DNA from: Anaeromyces robustus
Taxonomy: Eukaryota > Neocallimastigomycota > Neocallimastigomycetes > Neocallimastigales > Neocallimastigaceae
NCBI GenBank assembly: GCA_002104895.1
Contig: MCFG01000005.1
Coordinates: 176,501-240,500 of the forward strand
Reading direction: 5' to 3'
Length of the DNA stretch: 64,000 nucleotides
Part shown: positions 63,536 through 64,000 of the stretch, piece after piece
Layout of the letters: each line of letters starts with the position of its first letter
How positions within the stretch are numbered: position 1 is the stretch's first letter
Program-made: the position numbers and the translations under genes
The notes under the pieces: model-generated
The model's input: only the letters and a program-made list of their open reading frames with translations
Databases searched by the model: none
Told to the model about the DNA's origin: nothing

Positions 63536-64000
63536 TATGTATTATTATTTTTGAATTTATATAAATATGTTAAGAATACGTTTTAAAGTTTTGATTATAA
63601 GTGTTCCCACAATAGTTAATTTTATAAAAGTGCTTTGAGTTTGCTTAGAGAGTTATAATTTATTGGATTAAATATTATAAATAAGCTTCTGAATTAATTG
63701 ATATATAATTTTAAATATTTTTAAATACTTCTTTTCCGTATTGCTGTTCATTCAGTTTATCAACCGAAGAGCTGAATGCAGGTCTTACATCTATGCCTAC
63801 CAGCGAGGGTCAATACGTAGATAAGAAGTTGATTTAAAAATAAGTGCTGAAGGAATTTCAATTAAGACTTTCCTTATTTATAATAAGAGATTTCGAATTT
63901 TAAAGTCTTTGGGATAGTTTATAGGTAAATATTTTAATTTTTACTTCTTTTGCCTTACAACTATAGAAAAACCGGCAGAAGTTACTTAACAAGAGGTATA
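63536..64000 (-). other. Leader of unit 3, cut by the window edge
   Basis: Start of the third leader, including module A with the same closing stem (63737-63817). Its inner loop carries one substitution relative to units 1 and 2. The remainder lies outside the window. Confidence 0.7.

Larger units (their letters stand above)
51162..64000 (-). mobile_element. Tandem LTR-sharing array of a non-autonomous Gag-only (TR-GAG-like) retroelement
   Basis: The order on the plus strand is LTR (51162-51762), internal (51763-55814), LTR (55815-56415), internal (56416-60479), LTR (60480-61080), then a further internal part running off the window. The period is 4653 bp for the first unit and about 4665 bp for the second; the difference is largely T-tract length. 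Each internal region has one Gag-protease gene and a leader of about 1.6 kb. I recognise no reverse transcriptase, RNase H or integrase in any unit. This is the layout of terminal-repeat elements with GAG, which must borrow a polymerase in trans. LTR sharing points to LTR-LTR recombination. Near identity of the units means the array is very young. Units 1 and 2 look whole; unit 3 looks broken, with about one break in the part visible. Confidence 0.88.

Noticed and set aside
51162-64000. The tandem array as a pure assembly artefact
   Set aside because: The units differ in T-tract length and a few bases, so they are not simple copies of one contig segment. Read-level confirmation is still lacking.

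Overview
The window looks like nuclear DNA of an early-diverging, zoosporic fungus, most likely an anaerobic gut fungus (Neocallimastigomycota). The reasons are the extreme A+T content with long homopolymer and (AAAT)n tracts, genes cut into many exons by short AT-rich introns, Asn-rich insertions in otherwise conserved proteins, chitin-binding secreted proteins, and genes usually kept by flagellated fungi but missing from yeasts (SLBP, a PTPDC1-type phosphatase, ataxin-3). The genus is not determined.

Region 1 (1-31000) holds eight ordinary host genes. In order they are a secreted LysM + hevein-type + conodipine-like phospholipase A2 protein (435-1802, +), tRNA-splicing endonuclease subunit SEN54 (2523-4917, +, six exons), a synaptobrevin-type R-SNARE (8254-9051, +), a glutathione S-transferase (11874-13600, -, eight exons), the gamma-tubulin complex protein MZT1 (19331-19519, -), the histone mRNA stem-loop binding protein SLBP (20875-22249, +), a TCERG1-type WW/FF transcription-splicing coupling factor with an RS tail (23307-27117, -) and the GPI-anchor glycosyltransferase PIG-A/Gpi3 (28143-30697, -, ten exons). 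Between them lie long AT-only stretches, four large (AAAT)n arrays and one decayed ankyrin-repeat relic (about 17440-17840, -).

Region 2 (31600-46000) holds a 13-exon PTPDC1-like phosphatase of about 1626 residues with a very large Asn-rich tail (-), a divergently placed ataxin-3 deubiquitinase (+), and a 19-exon kinesin-14 motor (+). I reconstructed exon boundaries by hand. For every multi-exon gene the exon lengths add up to a multiple of three and the joined protein matches its family across the joins.

Region 3 (about 47100-64000) is retroelement territory. It contains a 997-bp near-perfect palindrome made of two 405-bp LTR-like arms, and a Ty3/Gypsy-type gag-pol remnant on the minus strand. 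Abutting that remnant is a tandem LTR-sharing array of a second element. In this element each 4.65-kb unit is one 601-bp LTR, a long structured leader and a single Gag-protease gene, with no reverse transcriptase recognised. This is a non-autonomous, TR-GAG-like architecture. LTRs of both families carry tRNA-like A-box/B-box motifs at almost the same distance from the LTR start. The leader of the second element carries a duplicated RNA module whose closing stem shows compensatory change. These retroelement features are the most unusual part of the window.
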